Assembly (NCBI GenBank): GCA_049694275.1
Contig: JBAVQS010000214.1
Location: 1 to 17,679 of the forward strand
Source: JBAVQS01 sp049694275
GTDB lineage: Bacteria > Chloroflexota > Anaerolineae > UBA4142 > SHND01
DNA: 17,679 nucleotides
Direction of reading: 5' to 3'
The position numbers were made by a program, and so were the translations under genes. Positions 13,801-17,679 of this stretch are shown in pieces. Every line of letters starts with the position of its first letter. The first letter of the stretch is position 1. Below the pieces are notes generated by a model. It saw only the letters and a program-made list of their open reading frames with translations, ran no database searches and was not told the DNA's origin.

Positions 13801-16197
13801 ATGAATCGTAAGTTATTACGTTCTGCCTTACGCAGTATAGCCGTTTTTGTGTTTTTGTTTTTGCCCCTGATCGCAGGCGCCAAGATCGCCGCCGGGCAGG
13901 GCCCTGCGATTGCTGGGGTCATGGTCGTGCAGACTCTGGGCAACCAATCGGACCGCTATGTGGCCGGCAAGGATACGGCCGTGGTGGTTGTGTTCAAGGA
14001 TCCCATAAGCGTCGATCCGACCAAGATGCAGGTGACTGTCACGCGTGATGGGACTCAGGTCGGTACCATGAATCCGCTGCAGGATGTGATGACAACCCCG
14101 TTGGGCTCAGATCCGACCCCCGTCTACCTGATGTCCTTTGTCTGCGCCAGTCGCGCCGCGTGTGGCGATTGGGTGGCGGGCAACTATACTTTCCAGGCGA
14201 GCATCAGTGGCGCCACGGCGCAGACGACGGCGACCTTCAAGGATCGCAAGGGGATGCGCGTGCTCGCGGTGCCGGTCAAAGCCAACTATGGCCCGGGTGA
14301 TGTACGGACCCCGACCGGGACCTACAAGAATCTGGGCGATTTTGCACGCAAGGTGTATCCGGTTTCCGCCGACAAGTTTGATTGGGTTCTCGGACAGGAC
14401 GTCGACGCTTCGGGGGATCAGTTCAATCTCACGACTGACGATGGGATGTTCGCAACCTGGAAGATGGTCGCTGCGATGCAGCCGCGGCCCTGCTTTGAAA
14501 AGCCACGCCCTACCGACGCCGGCTGCTTTGACCAGGTCTATGGTTTTATCAAGGACCCCATCCAGACCAAAGATGGCACGCTCTTTGGCTTTACCTATGG
14601 TTCAAGCATCAATGTGGGTAACGAAAGCAATATTGAAGCCGCGCGAACCGTCGCCCATGAGATCGGCCATAACTATGGATTGGGCGACGAATACAATGGC
14701 GGCCAGTACAACTGCGTCGCGAATCCGCCGCCGGCGACCTATGTGGGACGACAATTCGGAGATCCCACCGTCACGAATTATAGTTGCAAGGATAGCACCT
14801 CCCTCGAGCCCGGCGCGCCCGGCTCGTCCTCGATGCTCTTGCCCAAGACCGCACTGCCGTACGAAGTAGGCGGGCGCGGGATGATCACGAACGTGGTCCT
14901 CAGCTTTATGGGCAATGGCGGAGGCCAACTGCCGCTCGACTATTTCTGGATCACCCCCAATGCCTGGAAGCAGGTTTTCGATCAGCTTGAACCGATCACG
15001 ACGACCGCTGCGCCCACCAGCACATCGGGCGCGATGGCGCCTGGGGCGACAGACACGCCGGCTACCGGCAGCGCCCCTGCGGCGACGGATACGCCGGCGG
15101 CGACCAATACGCCCAGCGCGAGCGCGCTTCAGTCGCAAGGACCGGACTGGTCAACGATTCTGCGCCAGGCGCGCACCTCACTGATCATTGGCCCGGACGG
15201 TCGGGTGCAATTGGCTGCGCCGCGACAGGCGCAAGCTAACCGCTGGGTCTATGCCGAAGGGACGGTCACTATCGATGGCAAGGTGTCGTTGGACCCCTGG
15301 TATTCCTACGCGGATACGAGTGAGTACACCGATACGACTGGCGCCCCTTACACGCTGCGGGCGGTCGATGCGACCGGCGCTACGCTGGCCAGCACGGCCC
15401 TCGACATCAACTTTAACATTCCCGATCAGGACAAGCCGATGACGCGGACGGCATTCGAAGCGGATATCCCATTCCCGGACAAGACAGCCGCATTCCAGGT
15501 AATCAGCGGGACACAGGTGCTGCAAGAGCGCAAGGTGAGCGCCCATGCGCCGGCGGTTACGGTGACGTCTCCCACGGTTTCAGACTCGCTGACTGGGACT
15601 GTAACGATCAAGTGGACGGCGAGCGACCAGGACAACGACCCGCTGTCCTATTACGTAGAATACAGCGATGATGGTGAGAACTGGATTACGTTGGCGACGG
15701 ATATCACGTCCACCCAGTGGACGGAGGATTTCTCGGCGCTGCCGGGGACGGGCAAGCCGACGACGCAAGTGCGGGTGACGGCGACCGATGGAATCAACGC
15801 GACGGAGGCGACGAGCGCTCAGTTGACCGTCGCACCCAAGCCGCCGGAAGTGTTCATCGACGATCCGCAGCCGAACTCGATCTATGAGGTCGGAGATGAA
15901 ATCGCGCTGAATGGCTCGGCGTACGATATCCAGGCGGACGACTGGATTGTGGGCGACAATGCGCTGGTCTGGAGCTCGGATCAGCAAGGTGTGCTGGGGC
16001 AAGGTGAAACGCTGTATGTGAGCAACCTCAAGTTGGGCACCCACATCATTACCTTGACCGCCACCGATGGGATGAGCCAGACGGCCGTCATGACGACGAC
16101 GATTCAGATTGTGCCGCAAGGTCAAGCGCCGGTAGCGACGCCGCTGCCAACGCTCGGACCATCTGGCACAACTCCTGCCGCAACTCCAACCCCGTAA
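13801..16197 (+). CDS. Secreted zinc metalloprotease-like protein (HExxHxxGxxD) with Ig/FN3-like domains
   Basis: A 798-residue exported protein, start ATG 13801 with GAGGAGAAGAAGG just upstream. The signal peptide is MNRKLLRSALRSIAVFVFLFLPLIAGA, cleaved near residue 27-33. An N-terminal beta domain (about 35-155) leads into a catalytic-looking domain (about 158-395). The zinc motif is HEIGHNYGLGDE (286-297): His286, His290 and Asp296 as likely ligands, Glu287 as base, and SFMG with Met370 as a candidate Met-turn, as in metzincins or M64/M66-like peptidases. A Thr/Ala/Pro-rich linker (about 400-443, TDTPA and TNTPS units) joins it to a beta domain. An FN3/Ig-like domain (about 587-680) and a second Ig-like domain (681-775) follow, then a TPAATPTP tail without an anchor. 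Peptidase specificity is unknown. It is divergent from the membrane cluster and followed by a strong terminator. Confidence 0.82.
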   Translation: MNRKLLRSALRSIAVFVFLFLPLIAGAKIAAGQGPAIAGVMVVQTLGNQSDRYVAGKDTAVVVVFKDPISVDPTKMQVTVTRDGTQVGTMNPLQDVMTTPLGSDPTPVYLMSFVCASRAACGDWVAGNYTFQASISGATAQTTATFKDRKGMRVLAVPVKANYGPGDVRTPTGTYKNLGDFARKVYPVSADKFDWVLGQDVDASGDQFNLTTDDGMFATWKMVAAMQPRPCFEKPRPTDAGCFDQVYGFIKDPIQTKDGTLFGFTYGSSINVGNESNIEAARTVAHEIGHNYGLGDEYNGGQYNCVANPPPATYVGRQFGDPTVTNYSCKDSTSLEPGAPGSSSMLLPKTALPYEVGGRGMITNVVLSFMGNGGGQLPLDYFWITPNAWKQVFDQLEPITTTAAPTSTSGAMAPGATDTPATGSAPAATDTPAATNTPSASALQSQGPDWSTILRQARTSLIIGPDGRVQLAAPRQAQANRWVYAEGTVTIDGKVSLDPWYSYADTSEYTDTTGAPYTLRAVDATGATLASTALDINFNIPDQDKPMTRTAFEADIPFPDKTAAFQVISGTQVLQERKVSAHAPAVTVTSPTVSDSLTGTVTIKWTASDQDNDPLSYYVEYSDDGENWITLATDITSTQWTEDFSALPGTGKPTTQVRVTATDGINATEATSAQLTVAPKPPEVFIDDPQPNSIYEVGDEIALNGSAYDIQADDWIVGDNALVWSSDQQGVLGQGETLYVSNLKLGTHIITLTATDGMSQTAVMTTTIQIVPQGQAPVATPLPTLGPSGTTPAATPTP

Positions 16198-16209
16198 ACT
16201 GAAATGGGG

Positions 16210-16247
16210 ATGGCGCCAGGTCTACCGGCCTGGCGCCATTCTTTTTG
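16210..16247 (+). terminator. Rho-independent terminator after the metalloprotease gene
   Basis: A perfect 11-bp stem, ATGGCGCCAGG (16210-16220) with CCTGGCGCCAT (16229-16239), encloses an 8-nt loop and is followed by TCTTTTTG. It lies 12 bp after the TAA stop at 16195-16197. Confidence 0.85.
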
Positions 16248-16252
16248 TCCCA

Positions 16253-16288
16253 TTGACAATTGACACCTCCGCGCTTGTATGCTAGGAT
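16253..16288 (+). promoter_or_regulatory. Promoter of the HtrA-like gene with tandem -35 boxes
   Basis: Two perfect TTGACA hexamers overlap in tandem (16253-16258 and 16260-16265). The second is 17 bp from TAGGAT (16283-16288), a four-of-six -10. The first is 16 bp from TTGTAT (16275-16280). Start would be near 16295, ~228 nt before the gene. Confidence 0.55.
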
Positions 16289-16522
16289 TGTCTTGTAGCC
16301 GTGAGAGTGTTTGATTTCTCACTTGCCCAGGTGTTGTTGCCCCGGTGTCAGACCTTTTGTTGAGCATGTTGCGCCTGACTAACGCAAGGCAAGCGATGTG
16401 CGCCGCCGATGAGTTCTAGGTCTACCGTTGTTCCCTCATCAACTCTCCGCCTGCCTGTTGCGTCGGTCGAGCTTTAATTAGCCTGGCTCGTCTCATTTTG
16501 GTGTAACTCAAGGAGGAGAGGA

Positions 16523-17679
16523 ATGTCTACTCTTGGATTGCGTTTCGTACGCTTGGCTCTCTTGGGGATGCTCTTGCTGGCAGTGCTGGCCGGCTGCAAC
16601 CTCATCGGCGGAGAAAAAGTGGTCGTCATCACTGCGACGCCTGCCCCGACTCTGCCGCCGCCCCTATCGACCTCCACCCCATTGCCACAGCCGACTGCAG
16701 TTCCGCCCACCGTGCCTCCGGTCACGGTAGTGGTTCCTACTGCCGCCCCTGTCACGCTCAGCGTGACGCAGGTCGTCGACAAGCTCCGCCCCTCGACGGC
16801 GCTGATCAGCGTGCAGATGGCGACCGACTTTGGCGGGACCGGCTCGGGGTGGGTCTATGACCCGAGCGGTTTGGTCGTAACGAATGCCCACGTCGTCACG
16901 GGTGGTGCACTAATCAAAGTGTATTTCTCGGGTACCGATCGCTGGCAGTCCGCACGGGTAGTTGGGATTTCGCCTTGCGATGATCTCGCCGTATTGCAAG
17001 TGGACGGCCTCTCGGCGCCGGCGGTAACAATTGCCGCGACGAGTCCGAGCGTCGGAGATGACGTCGTGGCGATTGGCTATCCCAAGGCATCTCTGTTGGG
17101 GACGGATGTAACGGTGACGCGCGGCGTGGTAAGCAAGCTGCACGCGCAGGTTGGACAGTACTCTGACGCCATCCAGACCGACGCGGCCATCAATCCCGGT
17201 AATAGCGGCGGCCCGTTGGTCAACATGAAGGGTGAATTGGTCGGGATCAACACGGCTACGTTGATTGGCACGACCGGCATCAATTTTGCCATTTCCTTGA
17301 GCTATGCCAAGCCGGTCATTGCGCAGTTGGCCCAGGGAAAAAGGCTGAACTACATGGGCTGGAACCTAGTCCCGAACGATTCGGACCTGGCGACGCAGTA
17401 CAAGCTGTCGACGGACAAGGGAATGATTGTTGCGGGTGTAGATTCCGGTAGTCCGGCGTCTAAAGCAGGTCTCCGGCCGCTTGATATCATCTTTAACATG
17501 GAGGATATCGAGCTGACAGACAATGCGCAAATCTGCGATATTCTGCGCTCGCATTCGGAAGGTCAGGCGCTCAAGCTGAATGTCGTACGCGGCGTCCAGT
17601 TGTTCCGGGGTGAAGTAAATGGCAGCCAGTTGGCCTTTGTGCAGAACCTTTCTGGCGGCAGTAACCCGACGGCGACGTC
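16523..17679 (+). CDS. HtrA/DegP-like lipoprotein serine protease with PDZ domain (3' end outside window)
   Basis: Open through the window edge; 385 complete residues are visible. It begins with a lipoprotein signal (MSTLGLRFVRLALLGMLLLA, lipobox LAGC with Cys25), so it is probably tethered to the outer face of the membrane. A Thr/Pro/Val-rich linker (about 36-78) precedes the trypsin-like domain. GTGSGWVYDPSGLVVTNAHVV holds His123, CDDLAVLQV holds Asp154, and DAAINPGNSGGPLV holds Ser228, giving a complete catalytic triad. A PDZ domain (about 295-375) includes KGMIVAGVDSGSPASKAGLRPLDIIF. Members of this family degrade or refold damaged envelope proteins. The visible C-terminus turns Ser/Gly/Asn/Thr-rich (GGSNPTAT), suggesting another linker beyond the edge. 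The start has an excellent AAGGAGGAGAGG just upstream. Its proximity to the SPFH cluster and the metalloprotease suggests shared envelope duty. Confidence 0.93.
   Translation, partial: MSTLGLRFVRLALLGMLLLAVLAGCNLIGGEKVVVITATPAPTLPPPLSTSTPLPQPTAVPPTVPPVTVVVPTAAPVTLSVTQVVDKLRPSTALISVQMATDFGGTGSGWVYDPSGLVVTNAHVVTGGALIKVYFSGTDRWQSARVVGISPCDDLAVLQVDGLSAPAVTIAATSPSVGDDVVAIGYPKASLLGTDVTVTRGVVSKLHAQVGQYSDAIQTDAAINPGNSGGPLVNMKGELVGINTATLIGTTGINFAISLSYAKPVIAQLAQGKRLNYMGWNLVPNDSDLATQYKLSTDKGMIVAGVDSGSPASKAGLRPLDIIFNMEDIELTDNAQICDILRSHSEGQALKLNVVRGVQLFRGEVNGSQLAFVQNLSGGSNPTAT

Larger units (their letters stand above)
16198..16522 (+). other. Intergenic region between the metalloprotease and HtrA-like genes
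   Basis: 325 bp holding the terminator of the upstream gene, a tandem TTGACA promoter, and a ~228-nt leader with no recognised RNA motif. The leader ends in AAGGAGGAGAGG directly before the ATG. A minus-strand open frame at 16122-16367 crosses the terminator stem and the end of the preceding gene and is not credible. Confidence 0.6.

Noticed and set aside
13526..13804. Possible 92-codon leader gene before the metalloprotease
   Set aside because: Its TTG start lies inside the promoter's -10 region and lacks a Shine-Dalgarno, and the frame overlaps the metalloprotease ATG.
16122..16367. 81-codon minus-strand open frame between the two protease genes
   Set aside because: It crosses a strong plus-strand terminator and the promoter of the next gene, and has no domain.

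Overview
This window looks like chromosomal DNA from a GC-rich bacterium, most probably a Chloroflexota (Anaerolineae-like) lineage. This assignment is an inference. It rests on secreted proteins with Thr/Pro/Ala-rich linkers, a C-terminal YLPLIVR tail on a secreted glycoside hydrolase, a UgpC/MsmK-type sugar ABC ATPase, and palindromic GTAGGGGC...GCCCCTAC intergenic repeats. No rRNA, tRNA, CRISPR array, transposase or phage gene was seen.

Layout. (1) 1-3384, plus strand: the proline-rich tail of a truncated gene, an orphan UgpC/MsmK-like ABC ATPase with a clear promoter, two palindromic intergenic repeats, a GNAT acetyltransferase, and an Amt-family membrane protein in which both pore histidines are replaced by phenylalanine. 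(2) 3441-8251, minus strand: a compact five-gene run read as FKBP-type PPIase, membrane-anchored alpha/beta hydrolase, endonuclease/exonuclease/phosphatase (EEP) family protein with an eroded metal site, secreted GH44 glycanase, and glycerophosphodiester phosphodiesterase. Gaps are 8-38 nt. It looks like a hydrolytic scavenging operon. (3) 8502-13367, minus strand: a four-gene membrane cluster read as DUF2207 protein, two-TM zinc-ribbon protein, helical-DUF4178 protein, and SPFH/YdjI-like protein with a SHOCT-like tail. It ends at a strong intrinsic terminator. It resembles the partner set of PspA-type membrane-stress operons such as Bacillus subtilis ydjFGHI, but no PspA is present. (4) 13801-17679, plus strand: a secreted HExxHxxGxxD metalloprotease-like protein with Ig/FN3-like domains, then a lipoprotein HtrA-like serine protease with a PDZ domain that runs off the window edge. 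Both have long 5' leaders.

Regions 3 and 4 are divergently transcribed from a 433-bp intergenic region with a good promoter on each side. A plausible reading is an envelope-maintenance neighbourhood, with membrane surveillance on one side and extracytoplasmic proteolysis on the other. The best candidates for new biology are the PspA-less SPFH/DUF4178/DUF2207 module, the twin-His-less Amt protein, the EEP protein lacking its usual metal-binding Glu, and the possible attenuator-like leader upstream of the metalloprotease.
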